From contig JAKLMB010000025.1 of NCBI GenBank assembly GCA_022813625.1, forward strand, positions 558,001 through 622,000: DNA of 64,000 nt, given 5' to 3'. The stretch is from Aaosphaeria pasadenensis (lineage: Eukaryota; Ascomycota; Dothideomycetes; Pleosporales). This document shows, in pieces, positions 26,030-37,778 of the stretch; position 1 is the first letter of the stretch; every line of letters starts with the position of its first letter. The position numbers and the translations under genes were made by a program. The notes beneath the pieces are model-generated. The model made no database searches, had not been told where the DNA came from, and saw only the letters and a program-made list of their open reading frames with translations.

Positions 26030-27435
26030 GCTTGTGTGGCACCCGCCACATCATGTTGAGACTGCCGATCAGTCAGATACATGAGCGTACAGTGCAGCTG
26101 AGAAGATTAGGTGCCAAGATGTGTCGTATCGTTGCGGTGGTATCAAACTGTTAGGATACCCTTGCCAGTGATGACAGGCTTCTCGTCAGACATAGGTGGT
26201 ACAGTATACAACCACATACTATGTTCACGTACTCCGTACAACATTTCCATATCGTGGGCCTCGGGGCTCGCCTGTAGTTTTGCTTTACAAAGTTTAGTGG
26301 ATGAAAATACTATCAAATGCTCAAGCAACAAGGCCTCATCACCTGCCACAGCAGCTCGTTCCATCTTTAGATTGAATGAATAACGATGGAATGCACGCAT
26401 CGTACGACAATTTTCTGGGCATTCGATAATCGAAGTGGGATGCCTGTCGGAGCTGCAACTTTGAGGAAAGCATTACGATCGGGTATCGAGCCGATAGATT
26501 ATCAAGCCACCCAGCAGGTTGTGCGTTTGCCTCCAGTCGCTCAATCAAACCGCACCGTGCAAACAATAAAAAATTGGAGCATTATCTGACGAAATCCATT
26601 CGATGAGGTGCGTCATCTCCCTTTCAGGGCCATTCAGAGAACATGCTTGATTCCGAAAATAATAAATATGAACTGCGAATGGGTGGGCAAGAATCGCGTT
26701 GGAAGGAGGGGTGCTCAGGGTACGTCACTTGCGAACGGACATGCGCTGGGAAAGGCAAACCGCCTCAGGCTAAGCTACCAGAGCACTCCGATGACTTTCG
26801 GGGCGCACAAGGTAGAAGAAATAGGAAAGGGTTACCGAGGCTCTCAAGTACTACTCATCGCTACGAGTAGTGAGGGAAAAGCAATGGGAACGGCAACGTA
26901 ATGGTGGATGCATACCGACTTGAAACAGACATACAGCGAATAATGGCGTGCACTTTAAAAAGGAAATATATGGCTTGCTTAGCGTCAGTATTGGTTCGAA
27001 GCTACTGGCTGAATCGCCAAGCTTAAAACGTTAGCGATATTGCATGCGCTCTCGATGCAGGGTCACGGTCATGCCGCCATGGTTCGTGAAAAAGGAGGAT
27101 AGTCTGCCAGTCATGCATAGTAGTTATGACTCTCATACTCGTATTTAGGTTGTGAAGATCAAGCTCAATAGCCAAACGAGAAAAACACATGGGCAATGCC
27201 TCATTAACAATGAACGTGACCCTATTTGTAAAGCTCGGCTGTAAATACCTGCGTTTCGAGATGCCGTAAGCCACGATCCAAGATCTGTGTACAAATTTGA
27301 ACGATTGGATTGAAGGTCACTTCGTGAGGTGTCCACTACTCTGTTCTAGATGTGCTCGAGCGATCCGTCACTTGCTTCTGAACTTCTGGCTGAGTGTGAC
27401 GTAGACATCTACCTCAAAGGCTTTCTCGTGTTCCT

Positions 27436-27456
27436 AAGACTGAAGACTGAAGACTG
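27436..27456 (+). repeat. (AAGACTG)3 tandem repeat
   Basis: Three perfect 7-bp units plus a partial AAG in a gene-free region. Confidence 0.85.
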
Positions 27457-28032
27457 AAGGCGAAAGGCGAGGTTCTCTGTTCTTGGAATAGATGAAAATT
27501 AGCGGAAAAGTCGACACATAATTCCTGTTTCCATTGAGCTTCGCGTCGAACGCACTGGTGGTAAGTGGTAAATCACATTGCCTATCTCGTTTCTCCTTCC
27601 TACCTATGCTCGCGACCCACGCAAACTAATGTTTCATTTTGCAGCCAAAACGGAATGTAAGTGCTCAGTTGATTGGTAGAACATAATCTCAGGTCTAAAC
27701 GTTTAGATGCCAGGTATGGGAAGCAAGAGGATGAGTGTAGCCTGAGGTCATGAGCTCTTAGGGCATTTTATTTGTATAGTCAAACTCATTTGATGGTTGT
27801 TTAGGCCTTTTATCCCACCATTGTTATATCGTTTGGAATTTGACTCAATTACTCTCATTACTGAGACGCCGTCGTTCGTATCGTCCCACGTTTATGTCGG
27901 ATGCTTTACTACGTCTTTTTGTGATAGCTACAATCCAACCATACCATGACCTCTAATACCATTTTTAGAAACCTGGAATCGTGAATCCATAAGTTGCGAA
28001 AGAAATATTAGTACTAAAAAGGCAGAAAAGCC

Positions 28033-31000
28033 TCATGGTTCAGGGTTGATGTTGGGCCATTTGTAGTCCACTCCAACCGTCATTCCTCTCGATTGGCACT
28101 CGTGGGCCGCTGTTGACAACACGTAGTGAGTTCTATTTTCTGAAGGTTGCGCATCTTCAACCTGAAACGCATGATCCTGCCTCGGGGCAGAAGTGAATGT
28201 GAGCGCTGGGTCCGAGATTGAAGTTGACGGTAGGGAAGGAGGCCGGGTTGCCCAGGTTAATTTGTCATCAGGATGTTCGTTTACGCGTTGGGGAGGAGCT
28301 TGGGACAATGAAGGCCGCATTCCCGCCAAGTATCGAGCAGACAGGTGTGGCACATAGTTTCCTGTGACAGAGCCTGGCACGGTGCCTAATGGAGGCCCGC
28401 GATGAGCAGGTTGTTGGTATTGTAAAGATGGGTAAGAGCTGTGTCGTGCATGAAATGGCGAGAGTTGAACGAAAGATTGCGGGACACCCACAACATGGCG
28501 CATGTTTGGGACAGACACGGTTGCGGGAGGTGTCGAAGCTTGGAGACCCTGTGGCTGACCCTGCTCAGGTGAGCCATGTGATGGTTGTGTACTAAATGTC
28601 GCGTATCTCGAGGGCGTATGACCCGATCCCGGCGTACCTTGTGTTCCCTGCAACGGATCCGAGGATCGAGTTAACAGGGCAGGGTATATTTCATCGCCGG
28701 ACACATGTGGCGATCTTTCCACCTTGCATCTCCCAGGCTCTTCCAACTTCTGCGCCTCTTCTTGTTTGATTCGGAATTGACTGTAGTCCTCTAGGTTCTC
28801 CCCTGCCATCGTCCACCCAAGAGGTGAAAAGTCCTCGGGAGCGACTACTTGGAGGCCAGGGTCTTCGAGTAAAAACATTCCCGTATTACCCATGACGGTA
28901 TCGAAAGTCGTGGTTGTGCAGGGAATCGCCTCACTTTCATCAGCTCCCTGCGTATGGCCTACAGGTCTTGCTATTGCAGCCGCTGCATCATCTTGCATCC
29001 TTTTGAGCTCCCCCAAGCCCCAACTTATCCTCTCCACTGCAAGTTTTGCCAATCTGTGCACTCGATTTTCGTCTAGCTGTGTGAACACAACATATGCCTT
29101 CTCAACCTTCCATATCCGACGAAGGTCTCTATTCTCTAGAGCGTCAAGTATGAGAATCATGGAGGCGTTGAAAGCCTGCTGGCCTATCGTCCAAGAGATA
29201 AGTGCAACAGGGACTCGAGAATAGTAGAATAAGAAAGTAGTTAGTAAGTCTTCACAACAAGAAAGCACGAGGGCGCGACCTCGCAGTGCGGGATCGCTCA
29301 AAGCAGTTCTTGGAGATTGAGCAGATGCGACGTTGACGGGGTTGAACGGCGGAAGTGACGGTTTGGCTGTTGCTGACATCGTGGATTGAAACCGCAATGG
29401 TTTCTCGAGACGCTGCCGGTTGAGGAGGATGAGATAATTGAGGGTTTTGCAGTAGAAGGCTAATGTGATATGTTAGCTGTCGCCTATAATGAGGAGAATT
29501 GTATGTTCACCAGCCGCCATCGGGCCGAGAGGCCACTCCGGGATCTCCGTTCCCTCGTCCAGCCATGACTCATTGAAGTGCAATTGTTCTGGCATGGTCT
29601 CAAGGAGAGACCTGAAGAGGTCGGTAAATTCGTCGATCTTGTGGTTGTTCAACCGATCGCTACTGAGCACCTGTCGAGCGAGTAACGTGAATTGGTAGAC
29701 GAATTCGGCGAACCTCAGAAATGTAGTGTCAGTGGTAAGTTCATGGGGAGGGGGGCAATCACCTATGCCACTTATTCCGAGAGGTCGTCCTAGTGTCATA
29801 GAATAATGTTGATCTAGATGCAGCATCCACCACCAGATCGTTTGACGCAATGCGCATTCTTTCTGGGTAGACGGCGGTGCATCAAGATGTTTTGGATGTC
29901 TATGAAGGCCAATTGACTGTGCGAGACGGACGGTTGTTCCGAAAAGCGTCCAAGCATCCAAAAAACGGCCACTGTCTGTGAGATAAGATCCAATCATGAT
30001 GAATGTTTGGATACTAAGAAGATTGGGTCTGTTCATATATGAAGCCATTCGAAGGGCTTGCATTGCGGCCGCGACTGGACTTAGATCAGTCGAGAGACAG
30101 GGCACTGTAGACCGAATACTCACTATAAAGGTTTCCTCTTTGAGACTCCTTCTCAACAGCGCCCACGACCCACTTCCCTCCATTGTTATCCCACACGCCA
30201 TGCTGCGATCCCAGTGCGAGAACAGCAAATAGGAGGGCTAGCATTTCAGGGCACCCGTCGGCATTTTTCCGAGATTCGGACAGAAATCTCTCCACTTCGG
30301 TCTTTGCGGTCTCGTCCGGCGTATGGGGAAAGCAACAAACTTGCGCTCGACGTTGGAAACTGTCAAGGTATCCAAACAACTCGTCTTTAGGTGGAAGGCA
30401 CCTAAGTAATTCCGGAATGCATTCCTCGAGGGACCAGGAAAATAGCGTGGCGAATGGATATAAAGGTAGGTCTCTCGGCGCGTACATATCGGCACCACGT
30501 GGCATGGCATGGGCAAGAGAATGACCAGGGAGTGATGTGTTGGAGTTGGCGAACTGACAGAATTAGTGTGGGGTTCAACATTACTAGGATCGACCGTACT
30601 TCGGAGATGACACTGGCAAGTCCCGGACTACCAAAATAAAGGCTGTCTGCTGGTTCTGTGTTCTGGAAACGTCTCTGTCGTGCCAGGCGTCGCTTATGCG
30701 CTTTGTTGGCTGGACATGCGTGCGGCGAATGTGGTGTACTGGCATCGTCGGAATCGTCGCCCTTTCTCATGGATTTGCTCGCCTTCAGTCGTTCTTTCAG
30801 TCTTTGATTTTCAATGCGCAATTTTCTTAATTCGTAGCTCTGCTGGATAGGCGCATAATCGCCGCCCTCGGCAATGAAGAAGCACTCCTTGGGCTGTCCA
30901 CGGGCGCAGCATGCCGAACAAGGCTTTGTACGGTCACACTTTGCTCGGCCAGATTAGCTTTAAACGCCCTATAGTGGGAAGAGGCTGTTGATGATAGAAA

Positions 31001-31184
31001 GGCGCACCTTGACTTTACGCTCACGACACTTGGTGCAGGAGAGAAGCTGGCGTGACTGAGACGATGGCTGTTTCTTCTTGCTGCCAGGAATTATGACGGA
31101 TGGGTCCTCGTCAATACCACGGAGTTGTTCATGCGAAGAAGTCGGGGTTTGTGGGTGGTTTGAAGTAAAATTTGATTCAGTCAT
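28033..31184 (-). CDS. Zn2Cys6 fungal transcription factor with fungal_trans domain
   Basis: Five exons on the minus strand (31008-31184, 30600-30938, 30124-30553, 29511-30074, 28033-29459) join to 978 residues; introns are 46-69 nt. The DNA-binding cluster spans the first junction: CTKCRERKVK from exon 1 and CDRTKPCSACCARG from exon 2 give Cys50-x2-Cys53-x6-Cys60-x5-Cys66-x2-Cys69-x8-Cys78. A coiled-coil-like ELRKLRIENQRLKERLKA follows. The middle homology region shows GRFLDAWTLFGTTVRLAQSI near residue 350, typical of the fungal_trans domain. The last 350 residues are Pro/Gln/Ser-rich and could be an activation region. It should be a nuclear regulator; its targets cannot be read here. The neighbours are not an obvious pathway, so a local cluster-regulator role is not suggested. 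Confidence 0.93.
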
Positions 31185-32603
31185 CCCAATCTCGGCAGAC
31201 GCACGCAGTACTAATTAAGGATAAGTTAGGAATTCAGATTGACGAGATCGCAAGCGTAGCCTAACAAAACAAAAATGTAATCTAAGAACATCGGGTAGCT
31301 CGACGAAGTACGGATGTGACTAGCACGAAGGTTATATAGCTTCGCAAGGGTTAGGTGTGCAGGGAATTAAGACACTTACACTAAGTCACTATCAGTCCAG
31401 AATTCTCCGCTTGATTGGATTCAAGCTGACTCCAGGAAAACGTCCCTGGTTTGAATTGCACCTGAAGCCTCATTTGCAAGCCAAGCTGATCGCATCGATT
31501 GGTTCCGGCATGGAGGCGCTGAGAGATCCAGGTCAGCCAGGCATGCCAGATACTCAACGAGATTTCCAACTGCCAAATCGGTCAACCTGCATCACGCCTG
31601 GGGGCCAACTTTTGTCAGAAAACCGTGGTGTCGTCGCACAGCTTTATCGCCAAGCAGGACACCCAAATAGCTGAAGAGTGAGAGAACGACCCGGCGACCA
31701 GGTCGGGACGATACATGATGCACAGATCTAGCGCACTACCAGCAGGGCGGGCCGATCCTTCTTACTAACGATGCTTCTTGAGATCAATGTGGGTCCCCAT
31801 AGTCCTGTCGGATCCCTTGCCTCGTCTTTTACGCAGTGGCGCCGCGTGCTTTTTCTCGCTTCAGAATTAGGGAGCCACCTATTGGCGGGATGATGATTAG
31901 GACTCCAACAGACCGGCCGGTGGGGAGACAAAGGTGTCAAGCAACACCTTGGATCGTGCATTGCAATTGAGTGGAATCGATCGATGGCTTGCTGGTGGCG
32001 CGCAAGCTCACATTAGGTGTGGTTGGACCATCGCCACCCTTTCCTCACGACTTGAGCGACCCCACAATTATCAGTACATACGAAGGTACGGAGTCAAAAA
32101 ACTGGGAAATACCGAGATTCCCACGCGCAGTTTGATTTTGTGACCAGTGACTGAAAATATGGCATATGTGATCCGCAATTCGCGTTGTACAGAACGCCCG
32201 AGGGGGGTAGTGTAGTGGGAACCACCCCACACAGCTGGAATTGATAGAGGACATGGGGAGTTTCCATCTAGTAATCTGATTATGCCCATAACGAAATATT
32301 TTTGGATGAGCGCTGTGCACCTAAAAGTGAACTGTAGCCTACACATCCCACAGCAAAACGTTGACAAATCATGATGAGCTTACCAGATAGTGTTTGACCA
32401 GGGAGGGACATACGAGCATACCCTAGATCGAAATTGACACGATTATAGGAAATATTTAAATATAATCTTTGAATAGATTAGGGAGCGCATTTCAAAGTGA
32501 CGAATCTAGTCCTATAATAGTGAACAATGCCCCTAGACGTCATGTAGCAGCCATATCAGAGAAGGGAGATGTTGTTTAGTGCCATTGATCGCTCGCGATT
32601 GAT
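31185..32603. other. Intergenic region between Zn2Cys6 regulator and exoribonuclease
   Basis: This is the upstream region of the minus-strand regulator and the downstream region of the minus-strand exoribonuclease. Frames such as 31357-31674 have no motifs and are probably chance. An AT-rich block covers about 32400-32530. Nothing else is seen. Confidence 0.5.
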
Positions 32604-35600
32604 TCAGATACCCAAATCTTCCCGACGAAGGAGGCGTATCGGTGTGACATGGATGTATCTAGTAAAGAGTTCGAACTCTCGTATCTTCACCTCCCATTCG
32701 TCGTGGACTTTGAAATCAAAACCTGGAACGCTCTCAACGACGACCCCGACAGAGTAATCGGATAGGGATCCGATAGCACCAGTTCCCCCATTGTCTAGAA
32801 TACGTCTCAATGCCACTTTAAAGGTTCTTGGCAATGGCGCTTCATTGTTATGATATGCTCGCATCAATGCTATGGCTGTCCAGTGCTGCTGAGAGATGCG
32901 CTGGGTAGCACGAATCAATCGTTCGCGCGGGATTAACGTAATAATAGACTCCTGTACTTGCTGTCGGGAAAAAGGCAAAACAGATGCAACGGACTCCGCC
33001 GAAGATTGGTAATTGAATGTCTTCCCTGTTCGCGCCTCATATTGAAGTGCTGCCTCTATTTGCCAATGAGACATCATGTCACTGAATCTACGTAGAGGGC
33101 TGGTGACTCTCAGGTAGCTGTGTGCCCCTATGACACGGTGGCGAAGCGGTGAAGATTGAGATATACTCCGGCCAACGGCTTGGAGATATTTAAAACTCAA
33201 GCTAGGGGACATTTGCCCATGCTCTTCGATGTATGGGCGTACAATGCTTGTTAGGAACTGGTCGACGGGCCCAACACTACTCGAGGGCGTCTCAACAGTT
33301 CCTCGATACATAACAGGGATATTACGTTCGGAACACCAGGAAGCTGCAGTCTGACATGCCAGAAGCATCATCTCTTCTACTATGTTCTTCGCATTTATAT
33401 CGTGTGCTGAGAAGTCCGGTACGTGGGTCATTACCTCAATGATGGGGTCAAGATAATCGTAGCGGGGTCGATCGGTGGGCGGAGGCACCAATAGGACTCG
33501 ATTGACGCCCGGGTTATACACCTTGCATTCTGTTGTAGTTCTCTTAATTCGAATGGCCCCAGCTTCGGCCCGCATTCTCCAGAGTATCCGGGCGGCAGCA
33601 TAAAGATCCTGTAGCTCCTGGACTTGATGTGACGATAGTTTAGGTGATATGCGTGTAGGATGATGCTCCAGTAATTCTTTACCGACGATGAGCATGGGAT
33701 TGGTTCCTGTTCGGGCTTCTCCCAAGTAGTTAGCTACTTCGCCTGGTGTGATACTGATCACACTGTTCACCATGCCTGGTTGAATCTTCTTGTCTAGAAC
33801 GACCCCGTTGCTTAGGTCGAGTTTAGTGCTAAAGGTCAGCACAGGTCGATCTGGCTCGATGCTGAAGTAGTTCTGGCTGACCCATGCTGGCAGCATGGAG
33901 AATGTTCGCTCTGGAGTGTACACGGTCTCAGTGAGATGGGCGGCAAGGCCTGTGAGAACGTGTGACTTGTCGAAGAAGGCAGTTGGGTTGGCAACGTGGA
34001 CGTGAATCCACACCTCGGACTCGTGGCCTTCGACCCTCTCTATTGAAACCCCATCATCAATTTCCTTAGCGCCGATATCGTCGATGCAGTACACATTCAA
34101 CTTTCCCCAATCCTTTCTCAATCGAGACATGGAGTCTCTAAAGTCAGGGTTGCGGCGCGTCAATTCAGCCTTCGCGTGGAGGATTTCCAAATTTCTCGAG
34201 AGGCCAATTGTAGGAAGCATTAGGTGCTCGTCATATAGTGCCCTGTTCTCGAACGGTGCAATGGCCCCAATCTCCTGCAAGAATAAATTTCCCGTTTCTC
34301 GGCCCATCGTGCGTAGCCGATCATGCGCGCGAGGATACTTGTAGACATCGGAGCCATAGCACTGGGTAGCGTGGAGGATGGCGGTGCATGCGGAATGAAG
34401 ATTAGGCATACGCTCGAATTGGGCGGTCAAAACCCAAGCTTTCAGAAATTTGACGATTTGCTGGTCCTGGGGGGTGAACATTCGGATCCCATCGGGCAAA
34501 TGACTCTCATCAATCGATACAGTCGACTTCCTGGGCCCTACATATCCCGAGAGAGGATCACGGTGCTTTCGACTAAGGCGGATTAAGTGGCGCGCCTTAT
34601 CAATGAAGGAAGAGATATAAGTTGCCCCGCGTCCGACATTCGTAAAATCCGGTTTGGATTTCACCGTTTCTGCTTGGAACTCTCCGAACTCCCGAACCCA
34701 TTCTCTAACGTTCTCTACAATGGCAACATCATCAATTGCACGAATAGAAAAGACGTTGGTTAACCGATGACTTCTACTGTCGAAAGGGAACCGAAACTCG
34801 TTATGATGAAGCGCTTTTCTTACGGCCAGTAAAGCCGCAGGTGATGGTTTCCAGGAGGGATCCTCTGGCGCAAGTAGTGTACTGGCTATCTGGTGTAGGG
34901 TCATCATTCGCGTCCGCGTTCTATCGGCAAGGGTTTGATAGGCTCCGTCTAGAACAGCAGAGTTCTCGCGGTATATGCTCTCCGCGCTGTTCGTCATATC
35001 CTCTAATATTCGCTGAATAGGGGCACCGAGTTCTTGCGGAACATGCACCTCTCCCTTGATAGATGCTTCGGAGGGCTTCGTGGGGAGGAAAGGAACGAGT
35101 GGAACGATGAGGGAGGGATCTATGCATCTCTGAATAGCAAAGGTAACATTAGCAAGTAATAAGTGGGACCATCGCCCGCTCACGGTGTAGAATTGACTTT
35201 GCATTTCTAGCTGCTGAACGAAGACTGCAAGAACCGGTTCAGAATCAGGACTCCTACATTGTGTCAGCCCATGTGCCACGGAGAAGACTTCACGGGTACA
35301 CACGATAGTTCCACAACATCACCAGGCTTCAAAAAAAGCCCAATGGTGATCGAGTCATCCACATCGCCCTGCTCCTCATCCAGTTCTATGGACGTCATTA
35401 CGTCCGACTTTGCACCGGCGCTCAGCTTAGCGATCGTGTTCTGTATATCGGCTCGTAGTGGGTGATTCTCGAAGGGCAAGAGGGCGGCCTGATCTGGACC
35501 ACCGTGAGTGTCCTGCCACAACTTCAAGCGCTCGCGGATCGGGGTGGCTACGGCCGCATTTGAGTCTACATTATCTTGAGTCGCAGATGTGGATATTTGA

Positions 35601-35821
35601 AAGCGCTGGGGGAATTAGTACGGATCTTGAAGGCAGCGGTACGTTTCAAACCGAGGAGCATATACCATCGATGCGCTGTAGAATGTCCGTCGTAAGGTGG
35701 CTTTGGATAGTCCACGGTTCTGCACCGAAATTTGATAGATGGCTCGGCGCTGAGCGGCAAGGCGACAATGGCATTCCCAGCAGACATTGCCGTAGGACCG
35801 TGAGGAAGCACGTAGCCACAT
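32604..35821 (-). CDS. dss1: Mitochondrial RNB-family 3'-5' exoribonuclease (Dss1/CYT-4)
   Basis: Three exons (35666-35821, 35304-35605, 32604-35253; introns 60 and 50 nt) give 1035 residues, normal for Dss1/CYT-4. The N-terminus is rich in Arg and Ser with almost no acidic residues, a mitochondrial presequence. Exon 2 carries PIRERLKLWQDTHGG, and the exon 2/3 junction reads LKPGDVVELS/SPDSEPVLAVF. The RNB catalytic stretch begins CIDDIGAKEIDDG (residues 542-554), the acidic metal-binding site of the RNase II superfamily. Later RNB features include LRRFSDMMSHWQIE. The yeast protein degrades RNA with the Suv3 helicase in the mitochondrial degradosome; Neurospora CYT-4 is needed for mitochondrial RNA processing. 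The gene is divergent from the molybdopterin synthase gene at 36564. Confidence 0.95.
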
Positions 35822-36563
35822 GGCAGAGAAAGCCGAGAAGAGAGAGAGAGTGTGTGTATGTGTGTGTATGTTGTATGTGCGTATGCGGGAGAAAGGCCGG
35901 GCGTGAATTACAGACGATTGATCCTGGGAAGATTAGAAGTCGAAACCATAAACTTCTCCGAGTTCAGATTCTAAGTGTCATGACGCCACCAGTTGGTAGT
36001 AATTAGTTGTACTCCATACTTGTAGTAACACCAAATCATTGGCTAAGAGTATACGATATAATTGGGAATCGTTTACATTAGGTACGTACTCGTAGCTGGT
36101 ACTGTGTATGTGATAAGTTGGTAATTAACTTGAGGTAGAACTAATACGCTATAGCACCAGGTAGGTAGTCACGTGATAACGTAGCGGCTTTCTCTTCGCT
36201 TGGCCCTTACACAGTAACTACTATTACAACTTCAACTTCATCTCCCATCCTTCATCATTATTCAAGCCAAAACATCATTAACATCATTAGTAGCTAGGAT
36301 CATATCGTTCATCATCACCTTCATCCTCATCTTCCTCCTCCAACTCCAATGTATGTACACGTCTTCCTCACACTTCCGCCATCTTCATACAATCTGAATG
36401 ATGCTACAAATTTATTGCATGTATTATCCGAGCAGGTTATGAGGTCTCCTCTCGCTTGGCTTGCGGATCCCTTTTCCAACTGACACCAGTTTTCCCCTTG
36501 TAACGAATTCGTCTGCAACGTTCATAAGGCGTGTGCTAATCATTGCATAGTCGCTAGGTCACA
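35822..36563. other. Divergent promoter region between exoribonuclease and cnxG
   Basis: This 742-bp region serves two divergent genes. It has a GA run followed by TGTGTGTATG repeated twice (35838-35870), just upstream of the exoribonuclease start codon. A TCACGTGA palindrome lies at 36169-36176. A CT/CAT-rich stretch at 36230-36350 resembles a leader for the plus-strand gene. Donor-like GTATGT near 36352 and several AG sites before 36564 could frame an intron in that leader. Confidence 0.5.
36169..36176. promoter_or_regulatory. Palindromic E-box TCACGTGA
   Basis: The octamer sits 348 bp upstream of the exoribonuclease start codon and 388 bp upstream of the molybdopterin synthase start codon, so it could serve either gene. 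Cbf1-type binding is inferred from the motif. Confidence 0.4.
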
Positions 36564-36866
36564 ATGGGAGTCTCCAAAGCACCCGAAGGACATTTCTCTA
36601 TACTCTACTTCGCGGCCGCATCCACGTTCACTGCCAAATCAAGCGAACATCTCCTTGCCCCTCTAGCAGCTGGACAACTCTTCGCCCTGCTCGAACAGCG
36701 ATACCCTGGCATAACGGACAAAGTGCTCACCAGCTGTGCCGTGACTGTGAATCTCGAATATATCGATCTCGAAGGTGATGGTGATGGTGATGATGCCGAG
36801 CACCGTGATCTGGTCATCAAGGCAGGCGACGAAGTGGCAATCATACCGCCGGTCAGTTCCGGATGA
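36564..36866 (+). CDS. cnxG: Molybdopterin synthase small subunit (MOCS2A/CnxG, MoaD fold)
   Basis: A single exon of 100 residues. Hydrophobic FSILYFAAASTFT, then LLEQRYPG and the closing AGDEVAIIPPVSSG match the MoaD/ThiS ubiquitin-like sulfur carrier fold. The protein is the cytosolic sulfur donor that, with the large subunit MOCS2B/CnxH, converts precursor Z to molybdopterin for nitrate reductase and other molybdoenzymes. The function rests on a C-terminal glycine thiocarboxylate. Bacterial carriers end Gly-Gly, while this one ends Ser-Ser-Gly-stop, so the final Gly is present and the penultimate Gly is Ser. An Asp/Gly-rich loop (GDGDGDDAEH) is inserted before the last strand. ATG at 36564 follows GTCACA, and no upstream in-frame ATG was found nearby. 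Confidence 0.93.
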   Translation: MGVSKAPEGHFSILYFAAASTFTAKSSEHLLAPLAAGQLFALLEQRYPGITDKVLTSCAVTVNLEYIDLEGDGDGDDAEHRDLVIKAGDEVAIIPPVSSG

Positions 36867-37335
36867 ATAATCAACTCTTGAATAACCAAGGTACCTGCCA
36901 TTGCCAGGATTCGAAGCAAAGCAACGTTCCTGTCCCACTATAAAATGCTCAAGCCAGTGTTCTTACCATGACTTCTATTGGTAGTGCAGAGGTGACCTTT
37001 TGACAACCTTATAATCCAAGGGTAGGGTTTGCGCACTTGCGGATCTGGCACGCCGAAATTAACTATCCGAGGGTGGACGGAGTTGCGCGCGTGCACGGAT
37101 AGTGCAGTGCAGTATTGCCCACTCCAAGGCATAGCAAAGAGCGTCGCAATGATCCAGTTCTGAGCTGAAGGCGTGGAAGCAAAGTAGTTTATTAGACTTT
37201 GGTTATAAGCTGCCAACCCTGGGCAGATCGCAAAGACCTGCGATTGAGGGCCATCCTAGTATTCACACCATTGTTACCACCCGTTACCAGCACACGTAGC
37301 ACACCACGAATAGAATAGAGACGAAAGGGGACTTG

Positions 37336-37408
37336 AATATTATTGTTATTATTATCATTATTGTTGTTATTATCTTATCATTGTTATTATTCGCCATTAT
37401 TGTTGTAC
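37336..37408 (+). repeat. Imperfect ATT/GTT microsatellite
   Basis: The stretch is built almost only from ATT, GTT and ATC triplets, with no long perfect run. It is about 370 bp upstream of the second Zn2Cys6 regulator. Confidence 0.8.
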
Positions 37409-37621
37409 TGAGCATATCACCAAGTGCCCAGATACTCCCAGTCAAACATATCACGTTCAAGTTATCGTAAGTACCTAGCATATATACTCGAGGATTGAAG
37501 ACTACTTCAATTTACTACGACTAACTATTTACAAGGTAGCTACATAGTACCCAACTATCCAGTAACTGGATTGAGTTTCTGGGTATTGCTGTAGGTACGA
37601 ATATTGAGTAATGGCATTATA

Positions 37622-37629
37622 TCACGTGA
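37622..37629. promoter_or_regulatory. Palindromic E-box TCACGTGA
   Basis: The octamer lies in the larger palindrome ATCACGTGAT, 150 bp upstream of the start codon of the Zn2Cys6 regulator at 37779. This is the best placed of the four such sites in the window. bHLH control is inferred. Confidence 0.45.
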
Positions 37630-37778
37630 TTTGTCACGGTATTGAAAATCCACCGACCGCCGACAGACCGCATCATCGCAACATCGGCATCATCATTCTC
37701 CAGAGCTTCCAGGCTCCAGGTTTCCCATACGGACGCCCAGCCTTTAACTTTTAAGGTTATAAGGTTCTCATCCGGATC

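Larger units (their letters stand above)
23355..28032. other. 4.7-kb gene-poor stretch with decayed repeat DNA
   Basis: No gene could be supported. Open frames are short, and the more regular ones (for example 24907-25113 and 26608-26901) have no motifs. A 95-bp segment at 25935-26029 is a diverged copy of one at 41841-41935. A heptamer array AAGACTG lies at 27436-27456. Near 27640-27670 a TTTTGCAG and a GTAAGTGC flank 12 bases like a micro-exon, but nothing joins to it. The stretch probably contains eroded transposon sequence. Confidence 0.5.
36867..37778. other. Intergenic region with ATT-rich microsatellite
   Basis: No gene is visible. An imperfect ATT/GTT-type microsatellite runs from about 37336 to 37408. 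A TCACGTGA palindrome lies at 37622-37629. The word GGATTCGAAGC near 36908 resembles a tRNA T-arm on the minus strand, but no acceptor stem or D-arm pairs with it. Confidence 0.5.

Noticed and set aside
27640..27670. Micro-exon-like 12 bases between TTTTGCAG and GTAAGTGC
   Set aside because: No open exons on either side to join with it.
36895..36975. Minus-strand GCTTCGAATCC resembling a tRNA T-loop after the cnxG gene
   Set aside because: No 5' strand complementary to the would-be acceptor stem.
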